From Chloroflexi bacterium CSP1-4 (GTDB taxonomy: Bacteria; Chloroflexota; Limnocylindria; Limnocylindrales; CSP1-4): DNA of 64,000 nt. A model generated the notes under the pieces. That model did no database searches and was not told where the DNA came from. It saw nothing but the letters and a program-made list of their open reading frames with translations. The stretch covers positions 41,856 to 105,855 of the forward strand of contig LDXM01000007.1 in the NCBI GenBank assembly GCA_001443375.1, in the 5' to 3' direction. The position numbers and the translations under genes are program-made. Every line of letters starts with the position of its first letter. The stretch's first letter is position 1. Shown here one piece after another: positions 27,890 to 37,628 of this stretch.

Positions 27890-28729
27890 GTGCTCGCCCG
27901 ACGGGTCGCCAGCGCGGCCGTCCTCATCCCGCTCGTCGTCGTCGTCCTGCTGCTCGGGCAGCCCTGGCTGGGACTGCTCATCATGGCCATCGCGGCGCTC
28001 GCGGCACGCGAAGCGTTCGCCCTCCTGAAGGGCGCCGGGGTCCTCAGCGAGCCCCTGCTCGGGACGGCGGTCGCGCTCGTCGTGGTCGGCGGGAGCTGGC
28101 TCCTCGGCGACCGCCTGGGCGAGACCTCGATCCTGGTGGCGTTGGGCGTCATCCTCGCCGCCATCGCCGCGTTCCTGCGCCTGGATCCGCGCGAGGGGTT
28201 CCAGGCCTGGCTGGGCACGGTCTTCGGCGCCCTCTACACCGGCCTCCTGGCCTTCCTGCTGCTGATCGTGGAGGGCGCCGCCGTCCTGCCGGACGGCGCG
28301 CCACTGGGCGCATGGCTCGACGGCGGGCGGGCCTGGCTCGTGGTCTGCGTCCTTGGCGTGTGGGCCTTCGATACGGGCGCCTACCTGGCCGGCCGCACCT
28401 GGGGCCGCCACGGCTTCCTCGTCCATATCTCGCCCAAGAAGACCTGGGAGGGCGTCATCGGTGGGGCCGTCGTGGGGACCGCGGTCACGGCGCTCACCCT
28501 GTGGGCGGCCGGCGCCCAGCCCCTGGGCGCGATCGCCCTGGGCCCGATGATCGCGGTCGCCGCGCAGTCGGGTGACCTGGCCGAATCGCTCCTCAAGCGC
28601 GCCGCCGGTGCCAAGGACTCCGGTGCCCTCATCCCCGGCCACGGCGGCATGCTCGACCGGGTGGACTCGATCCTCTTCGCAGGCCCCGTCGTCTACTTCT
28701 ACCTGCTCGTCGTTGGCTCGATCGGCTGA
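27890..28729 (+). CDS. cdsA: Phosphatidate cytidylyltransferase
   Basis: CdsA makes CDP-diacylglycerol from phosphatidate and CTP, the branch point of phospholipid synthesis. The 279-residue integral membrane protein has about seven hydrophobic segments, the conserved SPKKTWEGVIGG motif and the C-terminal signature GDLAESLLKRAAGAKDSGALIPGHGGMLDRVDSILFA with the metal-binding aspartates. GTG 27890 is used, eight bases after uppS. Its 3' end overlaps the likely dxr start. Confidence 0.96.
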   Translation: MLARRVASAAVLIPLVVVVLLLGQPWLGLLIMAIAALAAREAFALLKGAGVLSEPLLGTAVALVVVGGSWLLGDRLGETSILVALGVILAAIAAFLRLDPREGFQAWLGTVFGALYTGLLAFLLLIVEGAAVLPDGAPLGAWLDGGRAWLVVCVLGVWAFDTGAYLAGRTWGRHGFLVHISPKKTWEGVIGGAVVGTAVTALTLWAAGAQPLGAIALGPMIAVAAQSGDLAESLLKRAAGAKDSGALIPGHGGMLDRVDSILFAGPVVYFYLLVVGSIG

Positions 28730-29945
28730 GCGCGGCCGCACGCGGGTCGCCCTCCTCGGAACCACCGGCTCCATCGGGCGCCAGGCGCTCGACGTCCTGG
28801 CCGGTCTGGGCGACGCGTTCGAGGTGGTGGCCATGGCCGCCGGCCGCGATGCCGAGCGGTTCGCGGCCCAGGTGGCGGCGGTCCGTCCGCGGGCCGTGAC
28901 ACTCGCCGACCACGACGCTCTCACCCGCCTCGAGCTGCCGGCCGGCACGGTCGCCGACGGGTCCGACGAGGCCCTCGTGGCCTTCGCGACGCGCGACGAC
29001 GTGGACCTCGTCCTCGTGGCCACGGGCGGCGTGATCAGCCTGCGGCCGGTGCTCGCCGCCCTCGCCGCGGGCAAGATCGTGGCCACGGCCAACAAGGAGA
29101 CCCTCGTCGCCGGGGGGCACCTGGTCATGCCGCTCGCGCGCGCTCGGTCGGCCGAGGTGGCGACCAGGGCAGGGGCGGGCGACCCGATGGCCTCGCCACT
29201 GGCCTGGCTGCGGCCCATCGACTCCGAGCACTCGGCCATCTGGCAGTGCCTCGTCGGCGAGAGCATGGCCGACGTGGCGCGACTCATCCTCACCGCGTCG
29301 GGCGGCCCGTTCCGGAACCTGCCGGCCGAGCGGCTCGTCTCGGTGACGCCGGCCGATGCGTTGGCCCACCCCGTATGGCGCATGGGAGCGAAGGTCACGA
29401 TCGATTCGGCGACGCTCATGAACAAGGGCCTCGAGGTCGTCGAGGCGCGCTGGCTCTATGATTGCGACTACGATCGGATCGACGTCGTGGTGCATCCGCA
29501 GAGCGTCATCCATTCGGCCGTCGAGTTCGTCGACGGCTCGGTCAAGGCCCAGCTGGGGCTCCCCGACATGCGCCTCCCCATCCAGTACGCCCTGACGTAT
29601 CCGCGCCGGCTGTCGTCACGCGCGCCGCGACTTTCTCTCGCGGATCTCTCCGCCCTGGAGTTCGGGCGACCGGACGTCGAGCGCTTTCCCGCGCTGCGCG
29701 TGGCACGCGAGGCCGCGCTCCAGGGGCCGCGCGCCACGGCCACGCTCATCGCCGCCGATGAGGTGGCCGTGCGCCGCTTCCTCGACGGCAGCCTGGACTT
29801 CCCGGGCGTCGCGCGCCTGGTCGGCGCCGCCGTCGAGCACTTCGGTGCCGCCGGCGACCGGGAGCCCGGCCTCGAGGCGCTCCTCGAGCTGGACCTCGAG
29901 GTCCGCACCTGGTGCGCGACCGCCTCCGTAGCCGGAGCCGCCTGA
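28713..29945 (+). CDS. dxr: 1-deoxy-D-xylulose 5-phosphate reductoisomerase
   Basis: Dxr performs the second step of the MEP isoprenoid pathway, converting DXP to MEP with NADPH. The Rossmann loop LLGTTGSIGRQALDVL comes at once, with ATANKETLVAGGHLVMPL and the metal/substrate region IDSEHSAIWQCL, SGGPFRNLP and MGAKVTIDSATLMNKGLEVVEA further on. A start is hard to place. I choose TTG 28713, which lies 17 bases inside cdsA and gives 410 residues; upstream GTGs would overlap cdsA by more than 100 bases. A non-homologous insertion (ARSAEVATRAGAGDPMASP) precedes the IDSEH motif. Confidence 0.93.
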   Translation: MARSAERGRTRVALLGTTGSIGRQALDVLAGLGDAFEVVAMAAGRDAERFAAQVAAVRPRAVTLADHDALTRLELPAGTVADGSDEALVAFATRDDVDLVLVATGGVISLRPVLAALAAGKIVATANKETLVAGGHLVMPLARARSAEVATRAGAGDPMASPLAWLRPIDSEHSAIWQCLVGESMADVARLILTASGGPFRNLPAERLVSVTPADALAHPVWRMGAKVTIDSATLMNKGLEVVEARWLYDCDYDRIDVVVHPQSVIHSAVEFVDGSVKAQLGLPDMRLPIQYALTYPRRLSSRAPRLSLADLSALEFGRPDVERFPALRVAREAALQGPRATATLIAADEVAVRRFLDGSLDFPGVARLVGAAVEHFGAAGDREPGLEALLELDLEVRTWCATASVAGAA

Positions 29946-29947
29946 CC

Positions 29948-31035
29948 GTGCTGGTGATCCTCGACAGCCTCGTCAACATCGCACTGCTGCTGGCGATCCT
30001 CGTCGCGCTCGTGGTCGTCCACGAGTTCGGCCACTTCGTCGTCGCCCGCCGGGCCGGCGTGAAGGTCCACGAGTTCGGCATCGGCTTCCCGCCCCGGGCG
30101 CGAATCCTCCACCGCGGCGGTGAGACGCTCTACACCCTGAACTGGCTGCCCATCGGCGGTTTCGTCCGCCTCGAGGGTGAGGAGGGCGAATCGGACGACC
30201 CGCGCAGCTTCGTGCGACAGTCGCTGCGCACCCGCATCGTCATCCTGCTCGCCGGCGTGGCCATGAACCTGCTCCTGGCCTGGCTGCTGATGAGCGCCAT
30301 CCCGCTCATCGGCGACCCCACGGTGAACATCACCGTCAACGAACTGCCGGCCGGGGCAGACGGCGCACCCTCTCCGGCCCAGCGGGCCGGCATGGTCGTG
30401 GGCGACACGATCCTCGCCATCGACGGGCGGACATGGGCATGGTTCGACGGCCCGAACGCGCCGGTCGACTACCTCCGTGACAACCCGGGAACCAAGGTCG
30501 TCATCACCGTGCGCCACGCCGATGGATCGACGGACGATCTCACGGCCACGCTGCGTGACGCCGCCGCGGTCGCGGCTGGAGAGGGAGCCCTGGGCATCGG
30601 CGCCCGCGTCTACGAGACCGGGAGCAATGCGCAGCACGGAATCCTCGAGGCGCTCGAGATCGGCGGACGGCGGACCGTCCAGGCCTCCACGCTGATCCTC
30701 GGCGCAGTGCGCGACCTCGTCGCCGACATCGCCCACCCCCAGGTCTCTGGGCCGATCGGCATCGTTGACGCCGTGGGCACGGTGCGCGGAGAGCCGCCGA
30801 TCTTCCTCATCTTCCTCATCGCGCTCCTGTCGGCGAACCTCGCCGTCGTCAACGCGCTGCCCTTCCCGCCCATGGACGGCGGACGGATCGCCGTTGCGCT
30901 GCTGAAGTCGGCCTCCGGTGGCCGCCTGAGCGTCTCCGCCGAGCGCGCCACGTACTTGGTCGGCTTCATGCTGCTGATGGCTTTCCTCGTCTACATCAGC
31001 CTCTTCGACATCGCGAGGCTCGGAGCCGCCTCGCC

Positions 31036-31039
<4 letters not shown>
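29948..31039 (+). CDS. rseP: RseP/SpoIVFB-like site-2 protease (M50)
   Basis: This 363-residue membrane zinc protease cleaves transmembrane substrates such as anti-sigma factors. The metal motif HEFGH is in the first helix ([29 protein letters not shown]) and the second ligand motif is [13 protein letters not shown] near the C-terminus. A PDZ domain lies between ([19 protein letters not shown]). Three to four membrane helices are visible. GTG 29948, two bases after the dxr stop, is the best start; GTG 29954 is possible. It overlaps ispG by four bases. The dxr-rseP order is widely conserved. Confidence 0.94.
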
Positions 31040-32301
<1,262 letters not shown>

Positions 32302-32692
32302 GACCAAGGGGGTCACCGGCCGCTCCTCCGCCAGGTGGCCTTGAGGTCAGGAGTCTCCGAACGCCCGGCTCCGGCCAAGCCACGCCCGTCTTTTCACTTG
32401 ACGTGAACAAGACGGCCCGGTTGAGTGATCGCGCGCACCAAGAGCGTTCCGCGAGGGGCTGCCGCCGCGCCTTCGCGAGCGTGGACCAAAGGCGGCAGAT
32501 GGCCATCGCGGCCCCGATTGCCCCGGACCGGCCTGTTCCCTCCCCCTTCGACGTCCACGTGTTCGCTTGAAATGGAAAGGCCGGTAGTCGTCTCGGGCGA
32601 CGACCGACCCTGCGTTACGATAGGCGCCCGGCGCAGGGGCAGGGGAGCACTCCCCCCGGCAGGCCCGGCCCAGAGCCCACCCAGGAGGACCC
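32302..32692 (+). promoter_or_regulatory. Intergenic gap before proS with possible operator and promoter
   Basis: No convincing gene is present in these 391 bases. TTCAC (32393-32397) and GTGAA (32403-32407) form an inverted repeat with 5-base spacing that overlaps a TTGACG (32398-32403), which resembles a -35. A TACGAT (32616-32621) resembles a -10, about 72 bases before the proS GTG. T-box landmarks that control proS in Firmicutes are not found. Confidence 0.35.
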
Positions 32693-34153
32693 GTGGCCAA
32701 GGACGGCTTCGTCACGAGCATCGCGCGACAGTCGGAGGACTTCCCCGGCTGGTACAACGACGTGGTCCTCAAGGCGGAGCTGGCCGACTACTCCCCCGTG
32801 CGCGGCTGCATGATCATCCGGCCCTACGGCTACGCGATCTGGGAGTCGATGCGCGACGAGCTCGACCGCTACATCAAGCGCACCGGCCACAGCAACGTCT
32901 ACTTCCCGCTCTTCGTGCCCCGTTCGCTGCTGGAGAAGGAGGCCGAGCATGTCGAGGGCTTCAACCCGCAGGTCGCCTGGGTGACCCACGCTGGCGGCGA
33001 GGAGCTCGCCGAGTGGCTGGCCATCCGGCCCACCTCTGAGGCGATCATCGCCGAGGTCGTGAAGGGCTGGATCCAGTCGTATCGCGACCTGCCCCTGCTC
33101 ATGAACCTGTGGAACAACGTGGTGCGCTGGGAGCTGCGCACGCGGCTCTTCCTGCGCACCGCCGAATTCCTGTGGCAGGAGGCACACACCTTCCATGCCA
33201 CCGAGCAGGAGGCGGCCGACGAGGTGGCGCTGGGCCTCGAGGGCTACCGCTCGGTGGCCGAGGACTGGCTGGCCATCCCGGTCATCCGCGGCCGCAAGAG
33301 CCGCGCCGAGACCTTTCCCGGCGCCGTCTACACAGACGCCGTCGAGGCCATGATGCGTGACAGACGCGCCCTCCAGGCCGGCACGAGCCACATGCTCGGC
33401 CAGAACTTCGCGCGCTCGGCGGGCATCGAGTTCCTCGACCGCGACAACCTGCGCAAGAACCCCTACGGCACCAGCTGGGGCTTCTCGACGCGGATGGTGG
33501 GGGCGACGATCATGGCCCACGGGGACGACGCGGGCCTCGTCCTGCCGCCCAACGTCGCGCCGCACCAGGTCGTGGTCGTGCCGATCTTCCGTGACGACGA
33601 GGGCCGCGCGGCGGTCGCCGGCGCGATCGAGCGCCTCGAAGGCGCCTTCGCCGGCGTCCAGACGGCTTCGGGGCCCCTGCGCTGGAAGGTCGACTGGCGC
33701 GAGGAGTCGCCCGGCTTCAAGTACAACCACTGGGAGCTGCGCGGCGTGCCCTACCGACTCGAGATCGGCCCGCGCGACGTGGCCGCGGGGCAGGCCGTCC
33801 TGGTCCGCCGCAGCGACCGGGCGAAGGAGGCGCTGCCCCTCGACGCCCTCGCCGCCGAACTTCCGGGCCACTTGGCCGCCTACCAGGCCGGTCTCTTCCA
33901 GAGGGCGCTGGACTTCCGCGCCGCGAACACGCACCACGTGGACACGTACGCCGACTTCAAGCACGTGCTTGACGAGGACGGCGGGTTCCTCATGGCGCCG
34001 TGGTGTGGCGGCGACGAGTGCGAGAAGGAGATCAACGCCGACACCGGCGCGACCATCCGCCTCGTGCCCTTCGATTCGCCCGACGAGGCCGGTACGTGCC
34101 TCGTCGACGGCCGGCCATCGGAGCGCCGGGTCCTGTTCGCCCGGGCATACTGA
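32693..34153 (+). CDS. proS: Prolyl-tRNA synthetase, archaeal/eukaryotic-like type
   Basis: ProS charges tRNA-Pro. The 486-residue protein is the short form without the editing insertion of the E. coli type. Class II motifs are seen in GCMIIRPYGYAIWESM, IRPTSEAIIAEVVKGWIQSYRDLPLLMNLW and the RTAEFLWQEAHTFHAT motif-2 region, with the anticodon domain near PHQVVVVPIF. A C-terminal zinc-binding-like module contains APWCGGDECEKE and GTCLVDG, and the protein ends in AY, typical of this type. GTG 32693 follows CAGGAGG. The bacterial-type gene order is kept although the enzyme is of the archaeal class. Confidence 0.97.
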   Translation: MAKDGFVTSIARQSEDFPGWYNDVVLKAELADYSPVRGCMIIRPYGYAIWESMRDELDRYIKRTGHSNVYFPLFVPRSLLEKEAEHVEGFNPQVAWVTHAGGEELAEWLAIRPTSEAIIAEVVKGWIQSYRDLPLLMNLWNNVVRWELRTRLFLRTAEFLWQEAHTFHATEQEAADEVALGLEGYRSVAEDWLAIPVIRGRKSRAETFPGAVYTDAVEAMMRDRRALQAGTSHMLGQNFARSAGIEFLDRDNLRKNPYGTSWGFSTRMVGATIMAHGDDAGLVLPPNVAPHQVVVVPIFRDDEGRAAVAGAIERLEGAFAGVQTASGPLRWKVDWREESPGFKYNHWELRGVPYRLEIGPRDVAAGQAVLVRRSDRAKEALPLDALAAELPGHLAAYQAGLFQRALDFRAANTHHVDTYADFKHVLDEDGGFLMAPWCGGDECEKEINADTGATIRLVPFDSPDEAGTCLVDGRPSERRVLFARAY

Positions 34154-34231
34154 GCCGCGGCCGGGACGGACGGTCCCCCGACGCCGGGCTGGAGGACACT
34201 GGCCACCCGCAGCGCCACGCCCCGAGACTCC

Positions 34232-35149
34232 ATGTCGATGACGAACGTGATCGAGGCCGAGGGCCTCACAAAGTGGTACGGCAGCCGCCGGGGCATCGTG
34301 GAGGTCGACTTCGCGGTGGCCGAGGGCGAGGTCTTCGGATTCCTCGGGCCGAACGGCGCGGGCAAGACGACCACGATCCGCCTCCTGCTCGGCTTCCTGC
34401 GCCCGAGCGCGGGCCACGCGGCCATCTTCGGGCTCGACTGCTGGGCCGCTTCGTCGACGGTGCACACTCGGCTCGCCTACGTGAGCAGCGAGCCGGGCTA
34501 CCTGGGCGAGTTGACGGCCGGCGAGCAGCTCGACTACCTCGGGGCCCTGCGCGGACTGCCGCGGGGTGCCTGGCGGCCCATGGCCGAGCGGCTCGAGCTG
34601 GACCCGACCGTCCACATCCGCAAGCTCTCGCACGGCAACCGCCAGAAGATCGGCGTCGTGCACGCCTTCATGGGTGATGAGCCGTTGCTCCTCATGGACG
34701 AGCCGACGAGTGGCCTCGATCCCCTGATGCAACGCGAGTTCCTCGCCCTGGTCGCCGAGGCCCGCGCGGCGGGGCGCACGGTCTTCCTCTCGTCGCACAA
34801 CCTGCCCGAGGTCGAGCGCGCCTGCGACCGCGTGGGGATCATCCGCGAAGGACGGCTGGCGAACGTCTCGACGGTTGGCCAGCTGCTCGGAGAGCACTGG
34901 CGCTCGGTGAACCTCGTCCTCGAGGCGCCACCCACGCCGGGCACCTTCGAACTGCCCAACGTCGAGGTCGTGGCGATCACCGGTCGCGAGGTGCACCTCA
35001 TGGTGCGCGGCGACGTGAATCCGCTCCTGGCCCGGATCGCCTCCCTGGCCGTCCGCGACGTGGCCATCACGACGCCGGACATCGAGGACATCTTTCTGCG
35101 CCTCTACAGCGCGCCGGCCACGCAGGCCCCCGCCGAGGTGACTCGGTGA
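34232..35149 (+). CDS. ABC transporter ATP-binding protein (ABC-2 export type)
   Basis: The 305-residue ATPase has Walker A GPNGAGKT at 39-46, the signature LSHGNRQKIG (near 133), Walker B PLLLMDEPTSGLDPL and the switch histidine in LSSHNLPEVERACDR. The residues after about 215 form the extra C-terminal domain common in DrrA/CcmA-like exporters (VNLVLEAPPTPGTFELPNVEVV). It pairs with the permease starting at 35146, whose GTG overlaps this stop. ATG 34232 has no strong ribosome site; the ATG at 34238 is an alternative. Substrate unknown: drugs, lipids or ions are all possible. Confidence 0.9.
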   Translation: MSMTNVIEAEGLTKWYGSRRGIVEVDFAVAEGEVFGFLGPNGAGKTTTIRLLLGFLRPSAGHAAIFGLDCWAASSTVHTRLAYVSSEPGYLGELTAGEQLDYLGALRGLPRGAWRPMAERLELDPTVHIRKLSHGNRQKIGVVHAFMGDEPLLLMDEPTSGLDPLMQREFLALVAEARAAGRTVFLSSHNLPEVERACDRVGIIREGRLANVSTVGQLLGEHWRSVNLVLEAPPTPGTFELPNVEVVAITGREVHLMVRGDVNPLLARIASLAVRDVAITTPDIEDIFLRLYSAPATQAPAEVTR

Positions 35150-35946
35150 GCGCGGCCTTCCGCCTGGAGATGCGGCGCAGCCGGTCGCTCATCCTGTGGC
35201 TCGCCATCATCGCCCTGGCCTACGGCACCTTCCTGGCCGTCTTCTACCCGGTCTTCCGCGACAACTACAAGCTCGTGGATCAGTACCTTTCGCTCTTCCC
35301 CAAGGAGTTGATGACGGCCTTCGGCATGGAGGGCAGCCTCGCCGATCCGGGCGTCTTCTTCAGCACGTACATCGGCGGCATGCTCTGGCCGATATTGGCG
35401 GCCATCGCCGGCATCGGCATGGCTACCAGGCCCAGCGCCGGAGACCTCGACCGTGGCTTCCTCGAGCTCGCGTTGTCCACGCCACTCTCCCGCGTCCGCT
35501 ACATGGCCGCGGCGATCGGCGGCCAGATCGTCGGCATGGCCGTCCTGGCCGCGGCCACGGTGGCCGGCATCTACGCCGCCGGGCGCATCGTGGCCGCCCC
35601 CTTCGACCTGGTCGGATTCGGCCTCGCCGGGGCCGTCGCCTGGGCCTTCGGCTGCGCCATCGCCGCGGTCGGCACGCTGCTCTCCGTGGCGACGCTGAAC
35701 CGCGGCCTGTCGGCCGGGGCGACCGCCGGCGTGCTGATCGCGATGTATCTCGCCGCGGCCATCGCCAGGATCCAGCCCGACCTGGCGTGGCTGGGCGACC
35801 TCAGTGCGTTCCGCTACTTCCAGGCGACGCCGATCATCGACGAGGGACGGTTCCCATGGGGCGACTTCTCGGTCTTCGGGGTGGTCGCCGTCGCTGCCTG
35901 GGCCCTCTCGCTATGGACGTTCCGACGGCGCGACCTGGCGGCCTGA
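35146..35946 (+). CDS. ABC-2 type transporter permease
   Basis: This 266-residue membrane protein has six predicted hydrophobic helices, beginning SLILWLAIIALAYGTFLAVFYP and ending in a final helix before WTFRRRDLAA, the usual ABC-2 permease ending. The RGFLELALSTPLSRVRYMAA segment is a typical coupling region. It is translationally coupled to the ATPase gene before it. Most relatives export small hydrophobic compounds, but nothing here fixes the substrate. The pair sits between proS and nusA, where related genomes have polC and rimP. Confidence 0.88.
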   Translation: MSAAFRLEMRRSRSLILWLAIIALAYGTFLAVFYPVFRDNYKLVDQYLSLFPKELMTAFGMEGSLADPGVFFSTYIGGMLWPILAAIAGIGMATRPSAGDLDRGFLELALSTPLSRVRYMAAAIGGQIVGMAVLAAATVAGIYAAGRIVAAPFDLVGFGLAGAVAWAFGCAIAAVGTLLSVATLNRGLSAGATAGVLIAMYLAAAIARIQPDLAWLGDLSAFRYFQATPIIDEGRFPWGDFSVFGVVAVAAWALSLWTFRRRDLAA

Positions 35947-35970
35947 TCGGCCGGGCGCGGGCGGCGACGG

Positions 35971-35978
35971 TGTATACT
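35971..35978 (+). promoter_or_regulatory. Probable -10 region of the nusA operon
   Basis: TGTATACT lies 25 bases after the permease stop and 101 bases before the nusA GTG. TATACT (35973-35978) is a good -10 match, but there is no clear -35. A transcript starting near 35985 would carry the hairpin at 36008-36034 in its leader. Confidence 0.5.
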
Positions 35979-36007
35979 TCCGGGCGACATCCGACCCGGC
36001 CGCCTCG

Positions 36008-36034
36008 AAACGTGGGTGACCCCCACGTTTTCTT
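36008..36034 (+). terminator. Intrinsic terminator/attenuator in the nusA leader
   Basis: AAACGTGGG (36008-36016) pairs perfectly with CCCACGTTT (36022-36030) around a TGACC loop and is followed by TCTT, giving a T-rich 3' side, the best rho-independent terminator shape in this GC-rich window. Because a -10 element lies upstream of it and nusA downstream, it may attenuate nusA transcription as well as end the ABC transporter transcript. Confidence 0.65.
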
Positions 36035-36078
36035 GTGAGCGGCGCAGACCAACCAGAGGACGACGGAGGGAGGCCAAC

Positions 36079-37323
36079 GTGAACCGCGAATTCATCGGCG
36101 CCCTCCTGCAGCTGAACGCCGAGAAGAACATCTCCCGCGAGTCGCTCATCCGGACCGTCGAGGAGGCGATCCAGTCGGCCTATCGCCGCGTCGCGCCCGG
36201 CAACGAGAACGTGGGCGTCGAGGTGGACGCGGAGACGGGCAAGATCCGCGTCTACCGGGCCAAGGCCGTCGTGGAGACCGTGGAGGACCCGCTCACGGAG
36301 TTCACGCTGGAAGACGCGCGTGCCTACAAGCCCGACGCGAAGGTCGGCGACCTGGTCGAGATCGAGCAGGTGGACTCCTCGACGTTCGGCCGCATCCACG
36401 CCCAGACGGCCAAGCAGGTCGTCCTGCAGCGGCTGCGCGAGGCGGAGCGAGAGCAGGTCTTCGGCCAGTACGCCAGCCTCGAGGGCGAGATCATCACCGG
36501 CACCGTCAGCCGCGTCGAGCCGCGGGCGATCATCCTCGACGTCGGCCGCGAGCCGAACCGCGTGGACGCCATCCTGGCCACGACCGAGCAGTCGGCCATG
36601 GAGCACTACCGCATCGGGCAGCACGTGAAGGCCTACGTGCTCGAGGTGCGGCGCACCACCAAGGGCCCCCAGATCCTCGTCAGCCGCACGCACAAGGGCT
36701 TCCTGCGCCGCCTCTTCGAGCTCGAGGTGCCGGAGATCCACGCCGGCACGGTCGAGATCAGGGCCATCGCCCGCGAGGCCGGCAGCCGCAGCAAGGTCGC
36801 CGTCGCGAGCCGCCAGGAGGGCCTCGACCCGGTCGGCGCCACGGTCGGCCAGCGTGGCGGTCGCGTGCAGGCCGTGGTGGCCGAGCTAGGGGGCGAGAAG
36901 ATCGACGTCATCCCCTGGGCGGACGACCCGGCCCAGCTCGTCGCCAACGCGCTCAGCCCGGCGCAGGTCGTGGGCGTGCGCATCGACGAGGAGGCCCGCA
37001 TCGCCAACGTGACGGTCCCCGAGCGCATGCTCTCGCTGGCCATCGGCCGCGAGGGCCAGAACGCCCGGCTGGCAGCCAAGATGACCGGCTGGCGCATCGA
37101 CATCCGCAGCGACCAGGCACCGCCGCCCGAGCCGCCCGTTCCCAAGGCCCCCCAGCCGGAGGCGACCGAGGCCGGTGCCGCGCTCCCGAGTTCGGCGGAT
37201 GCGGACCACACGGCCGCGCACACCCCGGAGCCTGCCCCAGAGCCGACCCCGGAGCCGACCGCGAAGCCCAAGCGGGCCAGCCGCGCGAAGAAGGCGGAGC
37301 CGGCCGGCGAGGTGGCATCGTAG
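36079..37323 (+). CDS. nusA: Transcription termination/antitermination factor NusA
   Basis: NusA binds RNA polymerase and nascent RNA and modulates pausing and termination. Domain order in the 414 residues: N-terminal polymerase-binding domain (1-125; MNREFIGALLQLNAEKNISRE), S1 domain (about 130-200; GEIITGTVSRVEPRAIILDVG), then KH domains (about 215-345) with GATVGQRGGRVQAVVAELGGEKIDVIPW and SLAIGREGQNARLAAKMTGWRIDI. The C-terminus (345-414) is proline/alanine/glutamate-rich and ends basic. GTG 36079 follows GGAGGGAGG. The usual upstream rimP is absent. A leader hairpin just before it suggests self-regulation. Confidence 0.97.
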   Translation: MNREFIGALLQLNAEKNISRESLIRTVEEAIQSAYRRVAPGNENVGVEVDAETGKIRVYRAKAVVETVEDPLTEFTLEDARAYKPDAKVGDLVEIEQVDSSTFGRIHAQTAKQVVLQRLREAEREQVFGQYASLEGEIITGTVSRVEPRAIILDVGREPNRVDAILATTEQSAMEHYRIGQHVKAYVLEVRRTTKGPQILVSRTHKGFLRRLFELEVPEIHAGTVEIRAIAREAGSRSKVAVASRQEGLDPVGATVGQRGGRVQAVVAELGGEKIDVIPWADDPAQLVANALSPAQVVGVRIDEEARIANVTVPERMLSLAIGREGQNARLAAKMTGWRIDIRSDQAPPPEPPVPKAPQPEATEAGAALPSSADADHTAAHTPEPAPEPTPEPTAKPKRASRAKKAEPAGEVAS

Positions 37324-37331
37324 GCGCCGCC

Positions 37332-37628
37332 GTGGACACACCCACTCGCCGAGTACCGACGCGCACGTGCGTCGCCTGCCGGACCGAGCGCCCCAAGCGG
37401 GAGCTGGTGCGGATCGTGCGCACGCCTGCCGGCGCCCTCGAACTCGACCCGAGCGGCCGCCTGGCGGGTCGCGGCGCCTACCTCTGCGCCGACGGGGCCT
37501 GCTGGTCCTCCGCGCTCAAGAAACACGCCCTCGAACGGGCGCTGGGGGCGCCCCTCCCGCCGGAGCTGCAGGTGCGGCTCGCGGCGCCCGACATCGATCT
37601 CACCGAAGGAGGCATCCGTGGCTCGTAG
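37332..37628 (+). CDS. ylxR: YlxR family RNA-binding protein
   Basis: The 98-residue protein matches the YlxR (DUF448) family: RTCVACRTERPKRELVRIVR at the start, then DPSGRLAGRGAYLC, both conserved and cysteine-containing. Family members lie almost always between nusA and infB, as here, and are thought to bind RNA or influence RNase P. GTG 37332 is 8 bases after nusA. Its end overlaps the infB start by 11 bases. Confidence 0.93.
   Translation: MDTPTRRVPTRTCVACRTERPKRELVRIVRTPAGALELDPSGRLAGRGAYLCADGACWSSALKKHALERALGAPLPPELQVRLAAPDIDLTEGGIRGS

Noticed and set aside
32302..32692. T-box riboswitch upstream of proS
   Set aside because: The conserved T-box antiterminator sequence and a following terminator are not present.
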